In this document: in pieces, positions 1 through 7,308 of the stretch
Numbering within the stretch: the stretch's first letter is position 1
Layout of the letters: each line of letters opens with the position of its first letter
Assembly: GCF_030645195.1 (NCBI RefSeq)
Contig: NZ_JAUSLW010000068.1
Span: 1 to 49,204, forward strand
From: Phenylobacterium sp.
GTDB taxonomy: Bacteria > Pseudomonadota > Alphaproteobacteria > Caulobacterales > Caulobacteraceae
Reading direction: 5' to 3'
DNA length: 49,204 nucleotides
Program-made: the position numbers and the translations under genes
The notes under the pieces: generated by a model
Told to the model about the DNA's origin: nothing
The model's input: only the letters and a program-made list of their open reading frames with translations
The model's database searches: none

Positions 1-1097
1 GCTTCGGCGCCGCGCCCCGCCTGTTCCAGGCGCCGGGCCGCATCAACATCATCGGCGAGCACACTGACTATTCCGGCGGCTTCGTCCTGCCCGCCGCCAT
101 CGACCGCTGGTGCGCGGCGGCCGCCGCCCCGAACGACCGCGCGACCCTGCGGGTGGCCAGCGCCACGGTGGGGGAGGAGGTGGAGCTGGATCTCGCCGCC
201 CTCGCCCGTCGCGGCGACTGGACCGACTATGTGGCGGGCGTGGCGGCGACCCTGTTGCAGGCGGGCGTGGCGGTCGCCGGCGCCGACCTGCTCATCGAGT
301 CCGACGTGCCCATGGGCGCCGGGGTCAGCTCGTCCGCCGCCCTGGAGGTGGCCGTCACCCTGGCCCTGCTGGCCCTGGCGGGCCGTGAGGCCGACGGGCG
401 TCAGGTGGCGCTCTGGGCCCAGGCCGCCGAAAACAACTTCGTCGGCGTGCCCTGCGGGATCATGGACCAGTTCGCGTCGGCCAACGGCGTGGCGGGCGGG
501 GCGGTGATGCTGGACTGCCGCAGCCTGCAGGCGACCCCGGCGCATCTGCCGGAGGGCGCGCGCTTCCTGCTGGTCAACAGCATGGCCGAGCGCCGCCTGG
601 CCTCGGGGGCGTACCGGGCGCGGCGCGAGGACTGCGAGGCCGCCGCCGCCACCCTGGGGGTCCCGAGCCTGCGCGACGTCGGCCTGGCCGACCTGCCGGC
701 GGCCCTGGCCCGGCTCGACGGCGGCCCGGCCCGCCGCTGCCGCCACGTGGTGAGCGAGAACGCCCGGGTGCTGGCGGCGATGAAAGCCATGGCCTTGGGG
801 GACCTGCCGGGTCTAGGTCGGCTGATGGACCAGTCCCACCAGAGCCTGAGCGACGACATGGAGGTCAGCCTGCCGGTCCTGGACCGCCTGGCGCGGATCG
901 CCCGGGCGACGCCGGGCGTCCACGGCGCCCGGATGATGGGCGGCGGCTTCGGCGGCTGCGTCATCGCCCTGGCGGACCAGGACCGGGCGGACGCGGCCAT
1001 GGCCGCCATCCAGGCCGCCTATGGGGCGGAGATCGGCCAGGTCCCCGACGCCTTCCTCTGCCGGACGGTGGGCGGCGCGGCGGAGGTGAGGCCATGA
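1..1097 (+). CDS. galK: Galactokinase, 5'-truncated by the window edge
   Basis: GalK phosphorylates alpha-D-galactose with ATP to galactose-1-phosphate, the first step of the Leloir pathway in the cytoplasm. Reading from base 3, the frame is open and begins inside the protein with the galactokinase signature (GRINIIGEHTDYSGGFVLP, bases about 39-101). The GHMP-kinase ATP loop (PMGAGVSSSAALEVAV) follows at about 309-356, and the C-terminal GHMP motif (GARMMGGGFGG) at about 926-958. Only a short N-terminal piece should be missing. The TGA stop (1095-1097) overlaps the galT ATG (1094) in the sequence ATGA, so the two are probably translationally coupled. The family call is secure; the true start lies outside the window. 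Confidence 0.96.
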   Translation, partial: FGAAPRLFQAPGRINIIGEHTDYSGGFVLPAAIDRWCAAAAAPNDRATLRVASATVGEEVELDLAALARRGDWTDYVAGVAATLLQAGVAVAGADLLIESDVPMGAGVSSSAALEVAVTLALLALAGREADGRQVALWAQAAENNFVGVPCGIMDQFASANGVAGGAVMLDCRSLQATPAHLPEGARFLLVNSMAERRLASGAYRARREDCEAAAATLGVPSLRDVGLADLPAALARLDGGPARRCRHVVSENARVLAAMKAMALGDLPGLGRLMDQSHQSLSDDMEVSLPVLDRLARIARATPGVHGARMMGGGFGGCVIALADQDRADAAMAAIQAAYGAEIGQVPDAFLCRTVGGAAEVRP

Positions 1098-2107
1098 CCG
1101 CGCCCCGGCCCGAACGGCGCCTCAACCTGCTCACCGGCGACTGGGTGCTGGTCTCGCCCCAGCGGGTCAGCCGGCCCTGGCAGGGGGCGGCCAGCGCGCC
1201 CAAGCCCGCCTCCGACCTGATCCACGATCCGTCCTGCTATCTCTGCGCCGGGGTGACCCGGGCCGGGGGCGCGGTCAATCCGGACTATCAAGGGGTCTAT
1301 GTCTTCGACAACGACTACCCGGCCCTGCTGCCGGGCCTGACGGCGCCTGGTCCGGAGACCGATCCGCTGCTGGTCTCCGAGCCCGAGGCCGGGGTCTGCC
1401 GGGTGATCTGCTACGCCCCCGACCACAGCCTCACCATGGCCGGCATGAGCCGCGCCCAGATCGAGGCGGTGATCGACACCTGGACCGAACAGTTCGTGGA
1501 GCTGGCCGGCCGCCCCGACGTGGGCGCGGTGACCATCTTCGAGAACCGCGGCGAGATGATGGGGGCGAGCAATCCCCACCCCCACGGCCAGATCTGGGCC
1601 CAGCAGCGGCTGCCCAACGAACAGGTGGCCGAGGACGCCCGCCAGCGCGCCTGGTTCGTCGCCAACGACGTCCCCCTGCTCGCGGCCTATCTGGAGCGCG
1701 AGTTCGAGGTGGGCGAGCGGATCGTCGCGCAGAACGACAGCTTCGTCGCCCTGGTCCCCTATTGGGCCGCCTGGCCCTTCGAGACCCTGGTCCTGCCCCG
1801 CCGCTCGGTCACCGGCCTGGACGAGCTGAGCGCGCGCGAGCGGGCGGGCCTGGCCGATGTGCTGTCGCGGCTGACGCGCGCCTATGACCGGCTGTTCGAC
1901 ACGCCCTTCCCCTACACCATGGGCTTCCACCAGCGTCCGGTGGACGGGCGGCCCGAGGAGCACATCACCCTGCACGCCCACGTCTATCCGCCCCTGCTGC
2001 GCTCGGCCTCGGTGCGCAAGTTCATGGTAGGCTACGAAATGCTGGCCATGCCCCAACGCGACCTGACGCCCGAGGAGGCCGCCGCGCGGCTGCGGACCCT
2101 GGTATGA
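1094..2107 (+). CDS. galT: Galactose-1-phosphate uridylyltransferase
   Basis: GalT exchanges galactose-1-phosphate with UDP-glucose to give glucose-1-phosphate and UDP-galactose. The 337-residue protein has the family's usual length. It carries the HIT-superfamily active-site motif SNPHPHGQIW with the nucleophilic histidine expected at H164 (H162-P-H164), and a zinc-type cysteine pair C48-x2-C51 (SCYLCAG). The start at 1094 overlaps the galK stop, and the stop overlaps the galM start at 2104, again as ATGA. The three genes therefore form a tight galKTM operon, so co-transcription with a galactose-responsive promoter upstream of the window is inferred. Nothing unusual was noticed. Confidence 0.96.
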   Translation: MTAPRPERRLNLLTGDWVLVSPQRVSRPWQGAASAPKPASDLIHDPSCYLCAGVTRAGGAVNPDYQGVYVFDNDYPALLPGLTAPGPETDPLLVSEPEAGVCRVICYAPDHSLTMAGMSRAQIEAVIDTWTEQFVELAGRPDVGAVTIFENRGEMMGASNPHPHGQIWAQQRLPNEQVAEDARQRAWFVANDVPLLAAYLEREFEVGERIVAQNDSFVALVPYWAAWPFETLVLPRRSVTGLDELSARERAGLADVLSRLTRAYDRLFDTPFPYTMGFHQRPVDGRPEEHITLHAHVYPPLLRSASVRKFMVGYEMLAMPQRDLTPEEAAARLRTLV

Positions 2108-3075
2108 ACGACCCCATCGCCATGAAGCCCCTCAGCCGCCTGCCGGGCGGCCCGATGGTGGACGCCTACACCCTGACCAATGTGCACGGGGTCTCGGTGC
2201 GCATCCTGACCTATGGCGGGACCATCCAGTCGATCCGGGCGCCCGATCGCCACGGAGAGCTGGACGACATCGTGCTCGGCTACGACCACCTGGAGCGCTA
2301 TCTCGAAAGCCCGCGCTATTTCGGCTGCCTGGTGGGGCGCTATGCCGGCCGGATCGCCGGGGGCCGGTTCACCATCGACGGCCGTTCCTACGATCTCGAC
2401 CGCAACGAGGGCGACAACTGCCTGCACGGCGGCCGGGCCGGCTTCGACAAGGCCGTCTGGACGGCGAAGACCCAGGAGACCCGCGCCGGCGCCCAGGTGA
2501 GCCTCTCCCATGTCAGCCCGGACGGGGACATGGGCTTCCCCGGCGAGCTCACGGTCCAGGCGACCTACGAGCTGACCCGCGGAAACGAGCTGCGGCTGGA
2601 GCTTCAGGCTGCGACCACGGCGCCCACGGTGATCAACCTCACCAACCACACCTACTGGAACCTGGGGGGCCTCGGCGCCCGTCACGTCCGCGACCACGAA
2701 CTGCAGGTTCTGGCCGACGCCTACCTGCCCACCGACGAGGCCCAGCTTCCCAGCGGCGAGATTCGAGAGGTGGCCGGGACCGAGTTCGACTATCGCCAGC
2801 CGCGGATCCTGGCCGAGGAGCTGGACCACACCTTCGTCCTGGCCGCCAGGAAACGCGGGGTCCTGGCCCCGGCCGCCCGGCTGAGCCACCCGGGCACGGG
2901 CCGCAGCCTCGACATCGCCACCACCGAGCCCTGTCTCGCCGCCTATACCGGCTGGGGCGGGATCGCTCTGGAGACCGAGCACGCGCCGGACGCGCCCAAC
3001 CAGCCCAACTTCCTCCCCACCCTGCTGCGGCCCGGCGTGGTCTGGAAGTCCGCCACCGTGTTCAAGCTGGGCTAG
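2104..3075 (+). CDS. galM: Aldose 1-epimerase (mutarotase)
   Basis: GalM interconverts beta- and alpha-D-galactose and so supplies GalK with its substrate. The 323-residue product has the family hallmarks: GGTIQSIRAPDR near the N-terminus, a GxYAGRIAGGRF segment, the LHGG element, and the NLTNHTYWNLGG motif with a catalytic-type histidine. The acidic residue expected to act as base lies in the C-terminal ETEHAPDAPNQPNF segment. It is the third gene of the coupled gal cluster, overlapping galT by four bases. Its TAG stop is followed 12 bases later by the GTG start of the next gene, which may share the transcript. Confidence 0.94.
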   Translation: MNDPIAMKPLSRLPGGPMVDAYTLTNVHGVSVRILTYGGTIQSIRAPDRHGELDDIVLGYDHLERYLESPRYFGCLVGRYAGRIAGGRFTIDGRSYDLDRNEGDNCLHGGRAGFDKAVWTAKTQETRAGAQVSLSHVSPDGDMGFPGELTVQATYELTRGNELRLELQAATTAPTVINLTNHTYWNLGGLGARHVRDHELQVLADAYLPTDEAQLPSGEIREVAGTEFDYRQPRILAEELDHTFVLAARKRGVLAPAARLSHPGTGRSLDIATTEPCLAAYTGWGGIALETEHAPDAPNQPNFLPTLLRPGVVWKSATVFKLG

Positions 3076-3087
3076 GAGGCCCCTGCC

Positions 3088-4194
3088 GTGACCTCGCCTG
3101 ACGGCCGCGACGCCCCGGAGCACCCCTTCGCCTTCGCCTCCTTCGATTCGCTGGAGGGGGTGCCGGTCCTGGCCCCGGCCCCGGCCGGCACGCCCGGCTA
3201 TCGGCGGCTCTACCAGGCGGTCGCGCGCATCCTGCCCGGCGGGCTGATCGCCATCCTGGTGGCGCTCTCGGCCACCTGGCTGGCCGACCATTACGGCGCG
3301 CCGGTCATGCTGTTCGCCCTGCTCATCGGCATGGCGGTGAACTTCGTCGGCCAGGACCCCCGCTGCCGCCCGGGCATCGACTTCATGGCCCGCACGGTGC
3401 TGCGGCTCGGCGTCGCCCTGCTGGGCGCGCGGATCACCCTGGACCAGGTCAACTCGCTGGGGGGCAAGGTGCTGGTGATCGCCGCCGGCGGGGTGATCCT
3501 CACCATCCTGGCCGGCTGGGCCCTGTCGCGCCTCCTGAAGCTCAAGCCCGACTTCGGCATCCTCACCGGCGGGGCGGTGGCCATCTGCGGCGCCTCGGCG
3601 GCGCTGGCCCTCTCCTCGGTCCTGCCCCAGACCCCGACGCGGGAGCGCGACACCACCCTGACCGTGGTCGGCGTCACCACGCTCTCGACCGTCGTCATGG
3701 TCATCTATCCGCTGATCGCCGCGGCGCTCGGCCTCTCCCACACCCAGACCGGGGTGTTCCTGGGCGCCACCATCCACGACGTGGCCCAGGTGGTGGGGGC
3801 CGGCTACGGCGTCTCCAAGGAGACCGGCGACACCGCCACCATCGTCAAGCTGTTCCGGGTGGCCCTGCTGCTCCCCACCATCCTGGTGGTGGCCCTGATG
3901 TTCCGCTCAAGGATGACCGCCGGCCCCTCGGGCAAGCGGCCGCCGCTCGTGCCGATGTTCCTGGTCGGCTTTGTCCTGCTGGTGGGGCTCAACTCCTCCG
4001 GCGCCGTGGCCGCCGGGATCATGGACCAGGTCGGGACCGCCTCGCGCTGGTGCCTGGTCACCGCCATCGCCGCCCTGGGCGCCAAGACCTCGCTCGGCGA
4101 ACTGGTCTATGTCGGCTGGAAGCCGGTGCTGCTGATCGTCGCCGAGACCCTGGTGGTTCTGGCCTGGGTGCTGGCCATGCTGCTGCTGGGGTGA
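3088..4194 (+). CDS. YeiH/UPF0324-family integral membrane protein (putative sulfate-exporter-like)
   Basis: This 368-residue polytopic membrane protein matches the YeiH-type 'conserved hypothetical 698' family, often labelled putative sulfate exporter, although transport has not been firmly shown for most members. Visible features are a hydrophilic N-terminus of about 45 residues followed by many hydrophobic segments. Family-type stretches include LRLGVALLGARITLDQV, LTGGAVAICGASAALALSSVLP and GATIHDVAQVVGAGYG. The GTG start at 3088 is supported by a GGAGG ribosome site just upstream and the short gap after galM. Its place behind galM may be incidental; no link to galactose is apparent. The substrate is unknown. 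Confidence 0.85.
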   Translation: MTSPDGRDAPEHPFAFASFDSLEGVPVLAPAPAGTPGYRRLYQAVARILPGGLIAILVALSATWLADHYGAPVMLFALLIGMAVNFVGQDPRCRPGIDFMARTVLRLGVALLGARITLDQVNSLGGKVLVIAAGGVILTILAGWALSRLLKLKPDFGILTGGAVAICGASAALALSSVLPQTPTRERDTTLTVVGVTTLSTVVMVIYPLIAAALGLSHTQTGVFLGATIHDVAQVVGAGYGVSKETGDTATIVKLFRVALLLPTILVVALMFRSRMTAGPSGKRPPLVPMFLVGFVLLVGLNSSGAVAAGIMDQVGTASRWCLVTAIAALGAKTSLGELVYVGWKPVLLIVAETLVVLAWVLAMLLLG

Positions 4195-4243
4195 AGAGCC
4201 CCTCATACGAGCCTGCGCCCGAGGGAAACCAGCAAACCCACGT

Positions 4244-4340
4244 CGTCATCCCGGCCGCAGCGAAGCGGAGAGCCGGGACCCAGGGGCCCAGCCTACGGCC
4301 CCTGGGTCCCGGATCGGCCTGTCGGCCGTCCGGGATGACG
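4244..4340. repeat. 97-bp dispersed palindromic element, copy 1
   Basis: The element starts CGTCATCCCGG and ends CCGGGATGACG, a perfect 11-bp terminal inverted repeat. An inner hairpin has CCGGGACCCAGGGGCC paired with its exact reverse complement across an 8-base loop. An almost identical 97-bp copy lies at 6459-6555 in the same orientation; differences sit mainly in the inner loop. It has no coding potential of its own and lies between the ends of two convergent genes (YeiH-like and DUF3501), where it could act as a transcription barrier or RNA-stabilising structure. Confidence 0.9.
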
Positions 4341-4394
4341 GCTATTGTTCTGAAGGCGGAGCACGACCCCGCACGGCGGGACGGACCGCGCGAG

Positions 4395-4988
4395 CTAGCC
4401 GAAGTCCCTCGCCAGCTCCGCCCGTGTCGCGGGGCTGAGCAGCGCCAGGTGCCCGTAGCTCTCATGATCGCAGCCGATGGCCACGGTCACCGCCGGATCG
4501 CGGAACACCGCCACGTGCTCGGGCTTCAGGGCGAAGCGCAGGAAGTGGACCGACGAGGTCTTGCCGTCCTCCCGCGTGCGCTCCACGTCGCCCTCGGGAA
4601 CCCCCATCATCCGGTCCTCGCCGACAGCCACGAAGAAGTGGTCCTCCACCCCGCCCAGCCGGGCGAGCGTCGCGGCGCGGCGCACCTCGTCCTCGATCTC
4701 GAACATCACCGTGGCCACCAGCTCCGAGCCCTGGGGGATCAGCGGGTTATAGGCCGCCAGCTCGTCGGCCAGCTGGGCCTCGCCGCCCTTCTCGATCAGC
4801 AGCATCTCCTGGACCTGGAACAGCATGGTCTCGAAGCACTCGAAATAGAACGAGCAGATGGGCCCCAGATCGATGCGGCGCAGGCGCTTGGTCGGCAGCA
4901 GGGCCTTGCGGCGCTCGCCGCGCACCTTGGCGAACTCGGCGTCCGGCAGCAGGTCGGCCTTGGTGATCTGGCGAAGGTGGGCGGGCAT
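4395..4988 (-). CDS. DUF3501 family protein
   Basis: A 197-residue soluble protein that I recognise as the DUF3501 family. Its genes commonly sit beside rubrerythrin and a heterodisulfide-reductase-like Fe-S protein, exactly as here. The biochemical role is not established. Recognisable segments include ITKADLLPDAEFAKVR at the start, RIDLGPICSFYFECFETMLFQVQEMLLIEKGG, and a later IGCDHESYGHLALL. ATG at 4988 is preferred; an in-frame GTG at 4997 is possible, but the purine-rich GAG would then be too close. It lies a few bases after the stop of the Fe-S gene, so the two are probably one transcript. A role in the peroxide/oxidative stress module is inferred from context only. Confidence 0.8.
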   Translation of the reverse strand: MPAHLRQITKADLLPDAEFAKVRGERRKALLPTKRLRRIDLGPICSFYFECFETMLFQVQEMLLIEKGGEAQLADELAAYNPLIPQGSELVATVMFEIEDEVRRAATLARLGGVEDHFFVAVGEDRMMGVPEGDVERTREDGKTSSVHFLRFALKPEHVAVFRDPAVTVAIGCDHESYGHLALLSPATRAELARDFG

Positions 4989-5000
4989 GGCGGTCACGTC

Positions 5001-6362
5001 TCAGAGCGCCCCATAGGCGCGGGCGAAGATCTCGATGGGGTGGGACTGGCGCGGCTGGGCGGCGTCGCCGGTCTCCGCGACCAGCATCTGGCCCAGGTGC
5101 TTGCAGGCCAGCGGGCAGTCGGAACAGAGCTCGGCATTGGCCTTCTGGGCCACCTGCTTGGTGGTGGGCTTTCCCACCTTGAGCGCCAGGGGCCGGGTCT
5201 CCTTCATGATCCCGAAGGTGCCGCCGTGGCCCGAGCAGCGCTCGATGACGTCCACCTTGGTGTCGGGAATCAGCCGCAGCATGTCGGCCGACTTCTGGCC
5301 CATGTTCTGGGCCCGGGCGTGGCAGGCGTGGTGGACGCTGACCCCGCCGGCCACGGGGGTCAGGCCCGGCGCCAGGCCCTCGGCGCGGGCGATGTCGACG
5401 ACATATTCGCTGATGTCGCGGGTGGCGGCGGCCAGGCGGCCGACGGCGTGGTTCTCGGGCAGCAGCAGCGGCCATTCGAACTTCATCATCAGGCCGCAGG
5501 AGGCGGTGAGCGCCACCACGTCGTAGCCGCCCTCGATCCAGGGCTCGAAGGCCTTGGCGATCCGCTCGGCGCGGCCGGCCACATCGGCCAGGTCGCCGCC
5601 CTCCAGCTGCGGCATGCCGCAGCACTCGGGATAGATCAGTCGGGTCTCCACGCCTTGCAGGGCGAGAACCCGCGCCGCGGCGAGCGCCGTGTCGGGCTGG
5701 TTGTAGTCCACGAAGCAGGTGGCGTAGAGCACCGCCTTGCGCAAGCCGAAGGCCGGCCCCTGCGGGTTGGCGGGGACGGGCGCCTTCAGCAGATCGGTGG
5801 CGGTCTTGGAGTGGTACTTGGGCAGCTCGGCCTCGGCGTCGATCTCCGCGATCGCGTCCAGCAGCTTGCGCAGGGGGGTGTTCTTGCGCGCCGTGGCCCA
5901 GTTGGCCAGGCCGGCCACCGGCTTGGCCAGCTTGCCGTTGCGGTCGGTCTGCCCGAGCTGGTCGCGGATGAAATCCTTCTCGCCGGCCCGCCGCTTGGCG
6001 GCGCGATAGCGCAGGATCAGGTGGGGGATGTCGATGTCGAACTCGTGCGGCGGCACGTAGGGACACTTGGTCAGGAAGCACATGTCGCAAAGCGTGCAGG
6101 CCTCGTCGACCTTGGCGTACGCAGCCTTGGGAACGCTATCGAGCTCGCCGGTGGGCGCCTCGTCGATCATGTCGAACAGGCGCGGGAAGCTGTCGCACAG
6201 GTTGAAGCAGCGCCGGCAGGTGTGACAGACGTCGAACTGCCGCTCCATCTCCTTCTCGACGGCGGCCAGGTCGTAATAGGCCTCGTCGCGCCAAGCGATG
6301 GGATGGCGGAAGGGCGCATCCAGGCTCCCCTCCCGCGCGGTGGTCTTCGGGCTCTCGTCCAA
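5001..6362 (-). CDS. Heterodisulfide-reductase-like Fe-S/CCG-domain oxidoreductase
   Basis: This 453-residue protein has two ferredoxin-type 4Fe-4S motifs in its N-terminal third (CHTCRRCFNLCDSFP and CTLCDMCFLTKCPYVPP). Two CCG domains follow, with motifs such as YPECCGMPQLEGG and HHACHARAQNMGQKS, and a CSGHGGTFG element. The layout is that of GlpC/HdrD-like electron-transfer proteins. With the adjacent DUF3501 and rubrerythrin genes it forms a known gene trio in which it probably passes electrons to the di-iron protein; that role is inferred. The start is TTG at 6362, supported by a GGGAG ribosome site about seven bases upstream. No flavin or membrane domain is visible. Confidence 0.85.
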   Translation of the reverse strand: MDESPKTTAREGSLDAPFRHPIAWRDEAYYDLAAVEKEMERQFDVCHTCRRCFNLCDSFPRLFDMIDEAPTGELDSVPKAAYAKVDEACTLCDMCFLTKCPYVPPHEFDIDIPHLILRYRAAKRRAGEKDFIRDQLGQTDRNGKLAKPVAGLANWATARKNTPLRKLLDAIAEIDAEAELPKYHSKTATDLLKAPVPANPQGPAFGLRKAVLYATCFVDYNQPDTALAAARVLALQGVETRLIYPECCGMPQLEGGDLADVAGRAERIAKAFEPWIEGGYDVVALTASCGLMMKFEWPLLLPENHAVGRLAAATRDISEYVVDIARAEGLAPGLTPVAGGVSVHHACHARAQNMGQKSADMLRLIPDTKVDVIERCSGHGGTFGIMKETRPLALKVGKPTTKQVAQKANAELCSDCPLACKHLGQMLVAETGDAAQPRQSHPIEIFARAYGAL

Positions 6363-6458
6363 GCGCCATCTCCCAAGGGCGTCCTTCTCCCCTTGTGGGT
6401 GAAGGTGTCGGGCGAAGGCCCGACGGATGAGGGGTCGCGCTCCGCTCTCAACCCTTCA
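6363..6458. repeat. Intergenic palindromic sequence next to the 97-bp repeat
   Basis: This stretch between the Fe-S gene start and repeat copy 2 is non-coding. It has the pyrimidine-rich CCTTCTCCCC..GGGTGAAGG type sequence that resembles parts of the intergenic repeats at 8812-8942, and a hairpin GTCGGGC-N4-GCCCGAC near 6409-6426. It looks like another degenerate dispersed repeat; no promoter could be recognised. Confidence 0.5.
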
Positions 6459-6555
6459 CGTCATCCCGGCCGCAGCGAAGCGGAGAGCCGGGACCCAGGG
6501 GCGGCGCGTGTGGCCCCTGGGTCCCGGATCGGCCTATCGGCCGTCCGGGATGACG
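6459..6555. repeat. 97-bp dispersed palindromic element, copy 2
   Basis: Nearly identical to 4244-4340: the same CGTCATCCCGG/CCGGGATGACG ends and the same inner CCGGGACCCAGGGGC palindrome, with a different loop (CGGCGCGTGT region). It lies between the rubrerythrin stop and the Fe-S gene start and so interrupts what would otherwise be a compact operon. Both copies point the same way and bracket the Fe-S and DUF3501 genes. Confidence 0.9.
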
Positions 6556-6593
6556 CAAGGATGGGCGAGACCGCGACCCAGTCCTGAGGGGAT

Positions 6594-7010
6594 CTAACCC
6601 AGGGTCTCAAGCGCCCGCTGGAAGCGGCCGGCGTGGGACTTCTCGGCCTTGGCCAGGGTCTCGAACCAGTCGGCGATCTCGTCGAAGCCCTCGTCGCGGG
6701 CGGTGCGCGCCATGCCCGGATACATGTCGGTGTATTCGTGCGTCTCGCCGGCGATGGAGGCCTTGAGGTTCAGCTCGGTGCCGCCGATCGGCAGGCCGGT
6801 GGCGGGGTCGCCCACGCCTTCCATGAATTCGAGGTGGCCGTGGGCATGGCCGGTCTCGCCCTCGGCGGTGGAGCGGAACACCGCGGCCACGTCATTATAG
6901 CCTTCGATGTCGGCCTTCTGGGCGAAATAGAGGTAGCGCCGGTTGGCCTGGCTCTCGCCGGCGAAGGCGTCCTTGAGGTTCTGCAGGGTCTTGCTGGTGG
7001 CGAGGGTCAT
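6594..7010 (-). CDS. Rubrerythrin-type di-iron protein without rubredoxin domain
   Basis: A 138-residue ferritin-like di-iron protein that would reduce hydrogen peroxide to water in the cytoplasm. Ligand-type motifs are visible: [17 protein letters not shown] near residue 18, [12 protein letters not shown] (ExxH) near 50, and EKSHAGRF (ExxH) near the C-terminus. Classical rubrerythrins end in a rubredoxin domain with two CxxC motifs. This one stops after the four-helix bundle and has no cysteines there, so it needs an external electron donor, plausibly the Fe-S protein downstream. The ATG at 7010 is preferred over an upstream in-frame start at 7091 because GGGAG precedes it at good spacing and the upstream extension is low-complexity and basic. 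Confidence 0.9.
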   Translation of the reverse strand: MTLATSKTLQNLKDAFAGESQANRRYLYFAQKADIEGYNDVAAVFRSTAEGETGHAHGHLEFMEGVGDPATGLPIGGTELNLKASIAGETHEYTDMYPGMARTARDEGFDEIADWFETLAKAEKSHAGRFQRALETLG

Positions 7011-7308
7011 CTGGTCATCTCCCGTGAGGCTAAGGATCCCCCGGCGTCGAGGCCGGGTCTTGCTCAAGATCAAGTATGGCCGCTTTTCCACATAGAACTA
7101 ATCGAATTAATCTATCCGCAGCATAGAGTGCGTCGATGGAAGGCCCCTTGTCGCAGTGCGGGCTTCCATTTGTGATCAATGATAAGTTATCTTGATTCTA
7201 ATCAAGGCGGCCCCCGCGCGGGGCGCGAACCTTGGCGATGAGGAAACAACGGAACGCCTGCGGACGTCCCGATCAACAGCGACCCCTTTGCGCAACGAGA
7301 GCTGAGCC
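7011..7308. promoter_or_regulatory. Divergent promoter region between rubrerythrin and flavin monooxygenase
   Basis: About 300 bases separate two divergent genes. It is the most AT-rich interval in the neighbourhood, in particular 7088-7125 and 7170-7205. It holds a perfect FNR/FixK box at 7192-7205. That box overlaps a longer imperfect dyad: ATCAA-T-GATAA-G-TTATC-TTGAT at 7175-7196. Core promoter hexamers could not be assigned with confidence. Confidence 0.6.
7192..7205. promoter_or_regulatory. FNR/FixK-type binding site
   Basis: TTGAT-TCTA-ATCAA is a perfect match to the FNR/FixK consensus TTGAT-N4-ATCAA. It is centred about 190 bases from the rubrerythrin start and 110 bases from the monooxygenase start, so either or both could respond to oxygen limitation. 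The same perfect consensus recurs at 21247-21260. Binding is inferred from consensus only. Confidence 0.7.
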
